DNA of 49,041 nt from Nonomuraea cavernae (GCF_014646355.1 NZ_BMNH01000042.1:1-49041); one strand, 5' to 3'. Counted from the first letter of the stretch, positions 16,297-24,546 are shown. Made by a program: numbers and translations. The notes: generated by a model not told the origin, from the letters alone.

Positions 16297-17670
16297 TCAT
16301 CTGATCGGCGGGCCGGTGTAGGAGGCGCGCAACCGCAGCAGCGAGCCCCTGCCGTACTCCTCCATGGCGTGGGCCAGCCAGCCAGCCGTCCTGGCGACCG
16401 CGAAGACGGCCTCGCCCGCGCCGCTCACCATCCCGGTGACCGCGACGAGCGTGGCGAGCGCGAAGTCGATGTTGGGCTCGGGAAGCCGGCGCCTGCGCGC
16501 CTCGTGGAGCACGGCCTGCGCGGCGGCGACCCGCTCGTGGCCGGGCGCCGCCTCGCGCACCAGGTCGAGGAGCAGGCCGCCGCGGGCGTCGCCGTTCTTG
16601 TAGACGCTGTGGCCGAAGCCGGGGACGCGCTCCCCTCGTCGTACGCGCTCCGCGACGGCGCGCGACGCCTGCCCGGGCTCGGCCACCTCGGTCAGCAGCC
16701 GCTCCGCCCCGTACGAGGCGCCGCCGTGCAGCGGGCCGCCGAGCACGCCGAGCCCGGTGAGCACCACGGCGTACGGGTCGGCCTTGGCGGAGGCGGCCAC
16801 CCTGGCGGCCAGCGTGGAGGCGGCCAGTTCGTGGTCGGCGAGCAGCACGAGCGCCGCCCGGAACGCGACGAGCAGACCCGGCGTGGCGGGACGCGGGCAC
16901 AGCCGTGACCAGAGGCGCTCGGCGATCGAGTCGCCTTCCGGCTCGCTCAGCGCGGGCAGGGCGTCGACCAGGCCGGCGACGAGACGGCGGGCGGTGGCGG
17001 TGACCGACACCGGGTCGAGCTGGTGGCGCAGGATGTCGGAGGCGCCGAGGACCGTTGTGATCACCTGCAGCCGGTCGAGCGGCAGCAGGCCGGCGGGCAG
17101 ATCGCGCTGCGCGGCGACGGCCGCCCGCAGCCCTTCGAGATCGGCCGTCCATCCCCGCCGTGCTCCGATGCCGGACGTGCCGGAAGGCCCGCCAGACTCA
17201 TCCGACGACATACCGGGAGGCCGGCCCTGATCGCCGGACGCCATGCCAGGGTGCCGGCCGGACTCGCCGGGCGGCGTGTCGGCGTCCCGACCGGGCGTGG
17301 CCGGCCGCGTGCCGTAGTCGCCGCTCTTGGACAGGGGTGGGTGAGGAAGGACGGCGGGGTCGCCGGTCCAGAGCCAGTCGGCGACCGCTTCGAAGGTGGC
17401 GGTGCGGGCCAGGCCGAGGGCGTCGCGGCCGCGGTAGTAGGGACGGTCGAGGCCGAGGGCGGTGATGCCCGACTCGATGACGAGCTCCGGCGGCTGCCCA
17501 CGTGGCCGGCCGCGCCGCGCCAGCCGCTCGATCTCGGCGGCGTCGAACAGGCTGCGCCGCCCGTCCTCGCCGTGGCGGCGCTTGAGCACACCCCTGCTGA
17601 CATAGGCGTAGAGCGTGGCCGGCTTCACGCCGAGCCGCTCAGCCGCCGTGGCCGCGTCGATCCACTCCAC
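16297..17670 (-). CDS. Citrate synthase-like enzyme fused to an N-terminal helix-turn-helix domain
   Basis: A 457-aa two-domain protein. Residues 1-55 form a MerR/excisionase-like winged helix (WIDAATAAERLGVKPATLYAYV then RRSLFDAAEIERL). Residues about 65-457 are citrate-synthase fold, with the active-site elements GGPLHGGASYGAE, GFGHSVYKNGDAR and EPNIDFALA, so both His and the Asp are retained; GHRVY-DPR is altered to GHSVY-DAR. A low-complexity insert (about 115-170, rich in SG, PGM and DG) interrupts the fold. The enzyme would condense acetyl-CoA with a 2-oxoacid; the HTH suggests self-regulation through the divergent promoter. GTG 17670 has GAGGTG upstream. Confidence 0.85.
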   Translation of the reverse strand: MEWIDAATAAERLGVKPATLYAYVSRGVLKRRHGEDGRRSLFDAAEIERLARRGRPRGQPPELVIESGITALGLDRPYYRGRDALGLARTATFEAVADWLWTGDPAVLPHPPLSKSGDYGTRPATPGRDADTPPGESGRHPGMASGDQGRPPGMSSDESGGPSGTSGIGARRGWTADLEGLRAAVAAQRDLPAGLLPLDRLQVITTVLGASDILRHQLDPVSVTATARRLVAGLVDALPALSEPEGDSIAERLWSRLCPRPATPGLLVAFRAALVLLADHELAASTLAARVAASAKADPYAVVLTGLGVLGGPLHGGASYGAERLLTEVAEPGQASRAVAERVRRGERVPGFGHSVYKNGDARGGLLLDLVREAAPGHERVAAAQAVLHEARRRRLPEPNIDFALATLVAVTGMVSGAGEAVFAVARTAGWLAHAMEEYGRGSLLRLRASYTGPPIR

Positions 17671-17687
17671 GCCCGCACCTCACAACA

Positions 17688-17730
17688 TTGACGAAAATCA
17701 ATATTGATACACATTGAGAGACCGTGTCAA
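17688..17730. promoter_or_regulatory. Divergent promoter with palindromic operator ATCAATATTGAT
   Basis: The 69-bp gap is AT-rich against its surroundings. A perfect 12-bp palindrome lies at 17697-17708, flanked by CATTGA half-sites at 17686-17691 and 17712-17717. On the minus strand TTGACA (17730-17725), 18 bp and CAATAT (17706-17701) make a promoter for the HTH-citrate synthase that overlaps the palindrome. On the plus strand TTGACG lies at 17688-17693. Binding by the HTH domain is inferred. Confidence 0.65.
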
Positions 17731-17739
17731 CGTGAAGCC

Positions 17740-18960
17740 ATGCCAAAAGTTCACTTTCTCGACGTGACCAACCGGGACGGCGTGCAGACCGCGCGCACCG
17801 GCCTGTCGAAGTTCGGCAAGACCATGGTCAACTTCTATCTGGCCAAGCTCGGCGTGGCGCAGTCCGAGATCGGTTTCCCCTTCCTGTTCCACGAGGTCCC
17901 CTACGTGAAGGCGCAGGTGGCCCTGGCCGAGGCGGGCGCGTTCGGCGAACTGCGGCTGTCCGGGTGGTGCCGGGGCGTGGCGGAGGACGTGGAGAAGGCG
18001 GCGCCGCTGGGGTTGCGGCACTACAACCTGTCGATCTCCACCTCGGACTACATGATCCAGAACAAGTTCCGGGGCCGCCTCGACCGCGGTTCGATCATCA
18101 GGGAGATGACGGCCGCCGTCACAGCGGCCAAGGCGGCGGGCGCCCACACCGTGGGGGTCAACGCCGAGGACGGGTCGCGCACCGATGACGGCTTCCTGCT
18201 GGAGTTCGCGCTGGCGGCCAAGGAGGCGGGGGCCGGCCGGGTGCGTTACTGCGACACGATCGGCGGCGACACACCCGACCGGATCCGCGAGCGGTTCGCC
18301 AAGCTGGCCTCGTCCGCGGGGATGCCGGTCGAGACGCACTGTCACAACGACCTCGGCATGGCGGTGGCCAACTCGGTGTCGGGCGCGCTCGGCGATCTGG
18401 ACGCCGGTCAGGACGCGTGGGTCAACACCTGCGTGAACGGCGTCGGCGAGCGTTCGGGCAACGCCGACCTGCTGTCCACGATCCTGGCGTTCGAGCATGG
18501 CTTCGGGCTCAACGCGGAGATCGGCGACGCCCTCGACCTGTCCTGGGCCCGCCGGTTCGGGCTGTGGGCGGCCTACGCGCTCGGGCAGCCGGTGCCGTAC
18601 AACCAGGTGGGGGTGGGGCGCAACGCGTTCGCGCACGAGAGCGGCATCCACGCCGACGGCGCGCTGAAGGACCACGGCAACTACGAGCTGTACGACGAGG
18701 CGACGCTGGGGCCGTTCCCCGACGACTGGCACGCGCGCCGCGGCCGGGTCGTGCTGACCGGCGAGTACGGCGGGAAGGCCGGGTTCGGGCACGTCATGGA
18801 GGGGCTGGGGGTCGAGGTGCGGGAGGAGGACCTGGCGTTCCGCGTGGTCCAGCTCTGCAACGCGATGACCGGCCGGCCGCTCACCGACGACGAGTTGCGC
18901 CTGATCGCGACCTATCCGCGCGAGCTGTCACTCCTGTTCCCCGGCTACGAGACCGGCTGA
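17740..18960 (+). CDS. Homocitrate/2-isopropylmalate synthase-like (DRE-TIM) enzyme
   Basis: A 406-aa enzyme of the HMG-CoA-lyase-like synthase family that adds acetyl-CoA to a 2-oxoacid. The N-terminal catalytic motif is DVTNRDGVQTA (DRE-type Arg-Asp), the metal HxH lies in ETHCHNDLGMAVAN, followed by VNGVGERSGNADL and GRNAFAHESGIHADG. There is no C-terminal regulatory domain of the LeuA kind. It is divergent from the citrate-synthase-like gene across a shared operator, so both probably serve one pathway together with the ThDP decarboxylase: chain extension and decarboxylation of an unusual oxoacid. Homocitrate, citramalate or phosphonomethylmalate synthase activity are all possible. ATG 17740 has only a weak ribosome-binding site. 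Confidence 0.85.
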   Translation: MPKVHFLDVTNRDGVQTARTGLSKFGKTMVNFYLAKLGVAQSEIGFPFLFHEVPYVKAQVALAEAGAFGELRLSGWCRGVAEDVEKAAPLGLRHYNLSISTSDYMIQNKFRGRLDRGSIIREMTAAVTAAKAAGAHTVGVNAEDGSRTDDGFLLEFALAAKEAGAGRVRYCDTIGGDTPDRIRERFAKLASSAGMPVETHCHNDLGMAVANSVSGALGDLDAGQDAWVNTCVNGVGERSGNADLLSTILAFEHGFGLNAEIGDALDLSWARRFGLWAAYALGQPVPYNQVGVGRNAFAHESGIHADGALKDHGNYELYDEATLGPFPDDWHARRGRVVLTGEYGGKAGFGHVMEGLGVEVREEDLAFRVVQLCNAMTGRPLTDDELRLIATYPRELSLLFPGYETG

Positions 18961-19071
18961 ACTCCGGAGTCCGCCCTGGTCGCTCCATGTCCTGCACGGC
19001 CGAGGTCCTCACCAGCCGACGCCCTGGTCGATCGGGGTCCTGCCCGGCCGAGTCCGGCCTGGCCATGGCGT

Positions 19072-19077
19072 TAGCCT
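19072..19077 (+). promoter_or_regulatory. -10 element of a leaderless promoter (YceI gene)
   Basis: TAGCCT ends 6 nt before ATG 19084 and no Shine-Dalgarno is present, so translation probably starts at or near the transcript's first base. Confidence 0.45.
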
Positions 19078-19083
19078 GGATGG

Positions 19084-19626
19084 ATGGACCCTGGAACCTA
19101 TGCACTGGGACCTGACTCGGGCTCCCTTGTCGTCCATACGACCCGCACCGGGCTGGGCGCGAAGGCGGGCCACGACCTGACCATCGAGGTGACCCGCTGG
19201 CGAGGTGAGGCCGTGGTCGACCCCGCCGGTCCGGCCGGCTCGTCGGTGACCCTGGAGCTCGACGCCTCGTCGCTGGAGGTCAGGGAGGGCACCGGCGGCA
19301 TCAAACCGCTCACCGACGGCGACCGGCGGGAGATCCAGAAGATCACGCGTGAGAAGGTCCTCCAGACCGGCCGTCACCCGACGATCACGTTCCGCTCCAC
19401 CCGGATCTCCGGCGACCCGGAGTCGTTCCAGGTCGAGGGGGACCTCACCCTGGCCGGGGTCACCCGGCCGGTCACCGTGTCGGGCGCGCTGGCCGGCGAC
19501 CGCGTCCGCGGCACGGCCACCGTCACGCAGAGCCTCTGGGGCATCCGGCCCTATTCGGGGTTGTTCGGCGCGCTCAAGCTCAGCGACGACGTCGAGGTGC
19601 GGTTCGACCTCGGCCTGACCCCGTGA
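19084..19626 (+). CDS. YceI-family lipid-binding-like protein
   Basis: A 180-aa protein of the YceI lipocalin-like beta-barrel family, which binds long isoprenoid or amphiphilic molecules. Family blocks are visible: GTYALGPDSGSLVVHTTRTGLGA, AGHDLTIEV, HPTITFRSTRI, GDLTLAGVTRPVTV and LSDDVEVRFDL. No signal peptide is present, so this copy is probably cytoplasmic, as in many actinobacterial members. It is a monocistronic gene facing the YbaB operon, with a hairpin between them. Confidence 0.9.
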   Translation: MDPGTYALGPDSGSLVVHTTRTGLGAKAGHDLTIEVTRWRGEAVVDPAGPAGSSVTLELDASSLEVREGTGGIKPLTDGDRREIQKITREKVLQTGRHPTITFRSTRISGDPESFQVEGDLTLAGVTRPVTVSGALAGDRVRGTATVTQSLWGIRPYSGLFGALKLSDDVEVRFDLGLTP

Positions 19627-19638
19627 CGGTGGCGGTAC

Positions 19639-19673
19639 ACCTGGCCCCCTGCCACTGTGGCATCCGGCCAGGT
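19639..19673. terminator. Two-tier hairpin between convergent genes
   Basis: Outer arms ACCTGGCC/GGCCAGGT (8 bp) enclose inner arms TGCCA/TGGCA (5 bp, 3-nt loop) with matched 3-nt bulges. It sits between YceI (plus) and YbaB (minus) and can serve both strands. Confidence 0.65.
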
Positions 19674-19738
19674 CGTACGCCGTTTCACCACGGGCGCGGC
19701 CTGACGGAGCCCGAGAAATGAGGCGGTGCCGGTCGGGT

Positions 19739-20152
19739 CTACCCGCCCATGGTCCCCGGCCGCCGGTCCCGCGGCGCTTCCGCGCGCAGGCTGGGCAGGA
19801 GCGCGCCGAGGTCTGCGTCGGCGCCGAGCAGTCCTTCGAGGTCGACTCCTTCCGGCGCGAGCGGCGCCAGCAGAGCCGCGGTCTGCCGGCTCACCTCCGA
19901 GGTCGCCCCCTCGATCTGCTCCATGATCGAAGCGGCGATCTCCGACGCGGCCAGCTTTCTGGTGATACGCGGATCCAATTCGAGGTGCGTGATGCGCCCC
20001 TGCGGCCCGGCTTTCACGGTCACCAGGCCGTCCTTCGAGGTGGCAGTGGCCTCAACCTCCCGCAGCCGCTCGTAAACACTCCGGATCTCGGCGGCCTGTC
20101 GCTCGTAATCGGTAACCAGTTCTTCCAGCTGCGCGTGAAGCTCCTCATGCAT
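19739..20152 (-). CDS. YbaB/EbfC-family nucleoid-associated protein of a toxin operon
   Basis: A 137-aa protein whose core matches YbaB/EbfC DNA-binding dimers: N-terminal coiled helix (LEELVTDYERQAAEIRSVYE), the turn VEATATSKDGLVTVKAGPQGRITHLELDP, and a C-terminal helix (ITRKLAASEIAASIMEQI). A 45-residue low-complexity tail follows. The ATG at 20152 overlaps the previous gene by 8 nt. YbaB paralogues are common beside WXG100-type toxin genes in actinobacteria; whether this one binds DNA or acts as an accessory protein is unknown. It is the last gene of a four-gene operon. Confidence 0.75.
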   Translation of the reverse strand: MHEELHAQLEELVTDYERQAAEIRSVYERLREVEATATSKDGLVTVKAGPQGRITHLELDPRITRKLAASEIAASIMEQIEGATSEVSRQTAALLAPLAPEGVDLEGLLGADADLGALLPSLRAEAPRDRRPGTMGG

Positions 20153-20471
20153 GATGCGCGTCCTCTTCACCACTGTGCCGCCCCGGGGTCGGCAGGTGCC
20201 GCACCGCGTGCGGGTCCTCCCTGTGAAGGATGTCGTAACCCTCGGCGTACGTACGCATCATTGGCCACAACAACTGGGCACGCAGACAGACCGGCACACC
20301 CGAGTCCGCGATCCGCGCCAAGACCCAGCCGGGATCTGTCCTGTCAAGGGTGAGTACGGCCAGCATCAGTAGGTCGTCCTCCTCCAGAGCCGGATTGGTC
20401 GTCTCATCGATCTCCCCTGCGAGAAATCCGCTGACGAATCTCCCAGCCGAGTCCAGACTTTCCAGCATCAT
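20145..20471 (-). CDS. Hypothetical protein, candidate immunity or accessory protein
   Basis: A 108-aa acidic protein with no recognised domain. It contains alternating helices (LEEDDLLMLAVLTLDRTDPGWVLARIADSG, then PMMRTYAEGYDILHRED) and a polar tail. It starts at ATG 20471 overlapping the toxin stop by 4 nt (ATGA), directly downstream of the toxin-like gene, which is the usual position of an immunity gene. An immunity role is a positional inference only. Confidence 0.6.
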   Translation of the reverse strand: MMLESLDSAGRFVSGFLAGEIDETTNPALEEDDLLMLAVLTLDRTDPGWVLARIADSGVPVCLRAQLLWPMMRTYAEGYDILHREDPHAVRHLPTPGRHSGEEDAHHA

Positions 20472-23400
20472 GGTCCATTCCCGTTGTTGGTATGCGGGTT
20501 GGCAGGGTCGACGCCGTTCCGTTCGAAGATGCCGTAGACCTCACTCATGAACGTGTCTAGATCGCCGCCGCCATTCAACATGCTTCGCTTGAGGGCGGTA
20601 TAAATGAGATTTGCGCGGAGGGTGCCGAAGCTGAGCTCAGACACCATCGGCTCAGCGCCAAGGCTGACACCGTCCATCACCGGCAGCGTCATCGGCAGCG
20701 TGGTTGGCAGCAAGACACCGGGATTGCGTTCATGGTAGTCACCGAGCCATTGGACCACCCTGTCGGTCGCTGCCTGATCTGCAAGGAAGATCACGATTCC
20801 CTCATGACGTTGTGTGATTCTCTCGTACCCGGCGATCTTGGCCGAGTCCACCCCCGGGAAACGCCGAGGCTCGTCCACGACCTCCTTGACCAAGGCGCTC
20901 ATCAACTCTGACGCACTCTTGGGCATGGCGTTCAAGTAAAGGCGTTGGGTGACCCCGAAATTAGCCCCTTCGCGGACAAAATGGAAGAACCCTCGCGCAT
21001 TCCGGGAATCCCTGAGAGATCGCTCCCCTAGGTATTGCCTCGTTCTCTGATCGAACGACAGGCGGTCCGGCCTAGAATGAGCCAGGTCAACAAGAACCTT
21101 CATGTAGGAGCGAGGGCTCCGGTCAAGCGATTTAGTTACTCCGTCGTAAGCGTATTTTCTATAGATGTCATCCCCACTCCCGATGGATGACCGTTCTGCC
21201 CAGACCCGTTCGAGGAAGGCGTCTGTGCTCTCCCGTGACACGGCGGGCGGCTCCTGACCGTACGCCCGGTAGGAGGCCACCCGCATCGCCTCCAACTCTG
21301 AGAAGGACAGCTCCGGATACGACCTCGCGAGATGTGCGTACGTTTTGGGACCCTGCGGAATCGACGGGCTCTCTTGCTGCTGGGCGAAATCAGCAAGCCC
21401 CCTTGCCAGGGAATCAGGGTCAGTCGCAAGGGCCACCGGATGCCCCTCGGCGACAGCCCGCACATACATTTCAGCGAGACCAGCGCGACCATGAAGATCC
21501 ACTAATCGGTTGAACGCTCCACTCGACGACCGCTCCCCCGAGACCAACTCGGGAACAAGCTCGTCCAACCGATCCAGGACCCGAGCATGCCCCGGCGAAG
21601 GAGCATCCATGCCCAATCGCTGAGCCACCCAATCACCCGAGAAAACCTCTGGTGAACGTATTGCTCCGTCACCGTTCCTGACCGGCGACGCGAGATCCGC
21701 CGGCGGCCGCTCACCGCCCGGCCCAGCCTCCCGCGGAGCCATCCCCTGATCATCATGCCGAACAGGGGAATCCCCGACACGGGCCCTCGGCGAGGGCTCG
21801 CCCGAACTCCGCGCAGCCTCCCGCTGAATGAAATCATCAAGCCCCCTGGCCAGGGACCCGGCATCGCGAGCTTCGGTGACCCCCCGGTACTCGGTCTCCA
21901 CAGCCCGCACATACAACTCCGCCAGATCAGCAGGACCATGGCGCTCCACCAATCCGTTGAACGCCTCGCTCGACGACCGATCCCCGTGGGTCAGCTCAGG
22001 AACAAGCTGGTCCAACCGGTCAAGGATCCGAGCTTGCACCGGCGAAGGCGGATCCATGCCCAATCGCCGGGCCACCCACTCACCGGAGAAAACCTCTGGC
22101 GATCTCCTCGACGCGCCGCCGTCCCTGACCGGCGACACAACCTCATCCCGCGGCCGCCCACCCGGCCCAGCATCCCGCGAACCCTCCTGCTCACGGATGA
22201 AATCCGCAAGCCCTCTCGCCAGCGACTCAGGATCGGTCGCACGAGCAACCTGATGCCCAGCCTCCACAGCGCTCACATACGCCGTCACCACACTGCGACC
22301 ACCGTGCGCCGCCACCAGCTGGTTGAGCGTGCTGCTCGGGGACTGCTGCAGCCCCACCACCTCAGGAACGATCCCATGGAACCGGCCCATGAGCTGGGCC
22401 TGCGCCTGCGGAACATCCCGCAGACCAAGGATGTCGGCCACCGCCCGGCCCACCGCGACCTCAAAGTTCCCGGGCCTCCCACCGCCCGGCCCCGCGTCCG
22501 GTGGGGACATCCCAGGATCGTGGGCGAGCGTCGCAGGCGATGGCGTACGCGGGACTTGACCCTCCACGACCGGAGCCGGCGCCAGCGAGGAGCTGGGTTG
22601 ATCGACTGAGTGGGGGGCCGCATCCTCATAGGGCATCCGACGAAAGGCGTCGGCACGGTCGCCAACCGCCTCCGGCAGTCCGTGGGCAGGCCGGTCCCCT
22701 GCACTCCTGTTCCCGGCCGGAGACACCGGCCCGTCGCCTGCCCTCATGTCCCTTGCGCTTGGCCGGTCGCCGACACTTCGGTTCGCTGCCGGAGTCCCGG
22801 GCCTATCGTTCGCACTTCTGGCAGGCCCCTGGGTCGCGGGGTCGGCACCTCTGCTCCTGGTTGCCGGGGCAGCGGCAGGCCCGCCGCCATCACCAGACGG
22901 TGGCGCGGGTTGTCGATCGAGCAGCGGCCAGACTCGCTGGTCCCGGTTTACCTGAGAACCATCGGGCTGCTGGGCAAGCGCTGTGGGACGCTCAGCAGGC
23001 GGCCTCGTGGGAGCGGCCTCAAATTGTCGGGATCGCACGGGAACTGCGCCGTCATCCCCCAGCCGAGGCGCCCTGCCAGGCAGGTCGGTCATGGGCCTGG
23101 GACGAGCGGTCGGGCCAGGACTGGGACGGGCGGTGGGGCCAGGACTGGGACGGGCGGTGGGGCCGATGCCGCCGATCAATCCGGAGCCAAGGGCGAACAG
23201 CAGGTTGTCGCGAGTGAGCTGCCCCGTCGCCCCGAGCGTGACTGCGCTGGCGGCCACACTCGACAGACCCCCCATGACCGTCTGCCCCAACACCGTGTCG
23301 GGCGCGCCGGCCATCAGCGTCCGCAGCGTCTTGGCCTCGTTACTGGCGACCCTGCCGACCATGTCATCAGTCACCAGCTTGGCCGCACCGATCTTCATCC

Positions 23401-24073
23401 CTCCGAACAACGCCCCAGTCAGCGCGCCGGTCCCCGTCGACCACAACAACGACTCGAAGTTGATCTCGTCCCGGTGCCCGACCAGCATCTGCCCCAGCTG
23501 AATGCCGCCGTCCAGACCGCCCATGATTGCCCCGAACAGGAGCATGTTCCTCAGCACGATCCCCTTGATCGCCTGATTGCGCACCCGCTCGAACGCCAGC
23601 CTGCTCGAGATCAGTGCCGTCGCACTCGGATTCGCAATCGCGAACCCCAGCAGCCGGAGAATCGCCGCCCCGGTCATGATCGCCCCAGCGATCATCATCA
23701 CCTGAGTGTGCTCAATGTCCGTCGCCTGCTTGCGCGTCATGGACGCGCCCTGCCGGACCTCATGCTCCACATACGTCAGCGCAGCGACCGGATTCCGGTC
23801 CACCTCGTCTGGATCACCACCGACGTCCCGCACCAGCTCACCGAACAACTGAGCGAACTCGGCCTGGGCTGTCCCCTCCCACACCCCACCCCGCAGCAGC
23901 GCCGCCACGCCATCGCCCGCTTCCTTACGCAACCGGCCGAGCGCGTCAGCTATCCCCTCCATCTCGTCAGCCTTGGCCACCATGTCGTCGTAACGCTGCT
24001 CCGGAAACAACCCACCCGCGATATAGGGCCAAAACGGCTTCACCACATCAGGCACAAAAGCATGCGGATCCAT
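20468..24073 (-). CDS. WXG100-like polymorphic toxin-type protein with C-terminal HopA1-like domain
   Basis: A 1201-aa modular protein. Residues 1-125 are a WXG100-like helical head (PFWPYIAGGLFPEQRYDDM, GGVWEGTAQAEF). Hydrophobic, Gly/Ala-rich segments lie at about 128-290. A Pro/Arg-rich disordered stretch covers about 295-530, including three 8-residue GPTARPSP-type repeats. Three related ~95-aa repeats start near 534, 658 and 808 (the last two begin SPEVFSG-WVA-RLGMD). The C-terminus (about 905-1201; YLNAMPKSASELMSALV, IVIFLADQAATDRV, GVSLGAEPMVSELSFG) resembles the HopA1 effector family. Type VII export is inferred from the head and the upstream gene. The C-terminal third looks lower in GC. 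Confidence 0.75.
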   Translation of the reverse strand: MDPHAFVPDVVKPFWPYIAGGLFPEQRYDDMVAKADEMEGIADALGRLRKEAGDGVAALLRGGVWEGTAQAEFAQLFGELVRDVGGDPDEVDRNPVAALTYVEHEVRQGASMTRKQATDIEHTQVMMIAGAIMTGAAILRLLGFAIANPSATALISSRLAFERVRNQAIKGIVLRNMLLFGAIMGGLDGGIQLGQMLVGHRDEINFESLLWSTGTGALTGALFGGMKIGAAKLVTDDMVGRVASNEAKTLRTLMAGAPDTVLGQTVMGGLSSVAASAVTLGATGQLTRDNLLFALGSGLIGGIGPTARPSPGPTARPSPGPTARPRPMTDLPGRAPRLGDDGAVPVRSRQFEAAPTRPPAERPTALAQQPDGSQVNRDQRVWPLLDRQPAPPSGDGGGPAAAPATRSRGADPATQGPARSANDRPGTPAANRSVGDRPSARDMRAGDGPVSPAGNRSAGDRPAHGLPEAVGDRADAFRRMPYEDAAPHSVDQPSSSLAPAPVVEGQVPRTPSPATLAHDPGMSPPDAGPGGGRPGNFEVAVGRAVADILGLRDVPQAQAQLMGRFHGIVPEVVGLQQSPSSTLNQLVAAHGGRSVVTAYVSAVEAGHQVARATDPESLARGLADFIREQEGSRDAGPGGRPRDEVVSPVRDGGASRRSPEVFSGEWVARRLGMDPPSPVQARILDRLDQLVPELTHGDRSSSEAFNGLVERHGPADLAELYVRAVETEYRGVTEARDAGSLARGLDDFIQREAARSSGEPSPRARVGDSPVRHDDQGMAPREAGPGGERPPADLASPVRNGDGAIRSPEVFSGDWVAQRLGMDAPSPGHARVLDRLDELVPELVSGERSSSGAFNRLVDLHGRAGLAEMYVRAVAEGHPVALATDPDSLARGLADFAQQQESPSIPQGPKTYAHLARSYPELSFSELEAMRVASYRAYGQEPPAVSRESTDAFLERVWAERSSIGSGDDIYRKYAYDGVTKSLDRSPRSYMKVLVDLAHSRPDRLSFDQRTRQYLGERSLRDSRNARGFFHFVREGANFGVTQRLYLNAMPKSASELMSALVKEVVDEPRRFPGVDSAKIAGYERITQRHEGIVIFLADQAATDRVVQWLGDYHERNPGVLLPTTLPMTLPVMDGVSLGAEPMVSELSFGTLRANLIYTALKRSMLNGGGDLDTFMSEVYGIFERNGVDPANPHTNNGNGP
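23097..23168 (-). repeat. Coding 24-bp tandem repeat (GPTARPSP)
   Basis: Three 24-bp units (23097-23120, 23121-23144, 23145-23168) encode GPTARPSP/GPTARPRP-type octapeptides in the disordered linker of the toxin-like protein. The second and third units differ only at their end. Confidence 0.9.
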
Positions 24074-24546
24074 CAGAACCTGTCCCGGAGAGTCGAAGCG
24101 TCGTCAGCCGCCTGGTAGTTACGCCGCGTCTGAACGGTGTTGCCGGCCGCCGTCTGCGACTGCTCGGCGATCAGCCGCAGGAGCCTGGCCGCGCGTTCGA
24201 ACCGCTGTCCCTGCTGGCTCCAGAACGTGTTGCCGTAGTCATCACCGGTCGCCGCCTTACGGGTGGCGCGCGCGGTCGCCTCATGCGCGCCGGCCAGCCC
24301 ATTCAGGCCCACGCCCAACTCCCCCAGCAAGTCGCTGAGCGTGCGCAACCCCCGCTCGGCGAACGCGATGTCACCGGGATCCGCAGAGACTGACGTGCGC
24401 TCCGGCAGGACGCTCAGGTCCGGCCGGTCATTACGGAGCGAATCCGGGAGACACGGCCCCGGCTGCGGACACAGCGGACTGTGAGAACACGGGGTCACCA
24501 CCGCATCCTGCGGATTCCACGGAGTCGTCAGACCATCCTCCCGCAC
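24073..24546 (-). CDS. Small helical WXG100/ESX-type partner protein
   Basis: A 157-aa protein, first gene of the toxin operon. After a Cys/Pro-rich start, residues about 60-150 are two long helices joined near GNTFWSQQG, reminiscent of the WXG turn. The C-terminal helix ends with Tyr-Gln-Ala-Ala-Asp, matching the YxxxD/E signal of type VII secretion substrates. Its stop and the toxin start share one base (TGATG). A chaperone or co-secreted partner for the toxin's N-terminal head is the likely role. The start is uncertain: GTG 24546 lacks a good ribosome-binding site and GTG 24501 or 24498 are alternatives. Confidence 0.6.
   Translation of the reverse strand: MREDGLTTPWNPQDAVVTPCSHSPLCPQPGPCLPDSLRNDRPDLSVLPERTSVSADPGDIAFAERGLRTLSDLLGELGVGLNGLAGAHEATARATRKAATGDDYGNTFWSQQGQRFERAARLLRLIAEQSQTAAGNTVQTRRNYQAADDASTLRDRF

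Noticed and set aside
22610..24118. 502-residue plus-strand open frame opposite the toxin gene
   Set aside because: It has an Arg/His/Pro-rich composition and no ribosome-binding site, and runs antisense to a gene with clear domains; a high-GC shadow frame.
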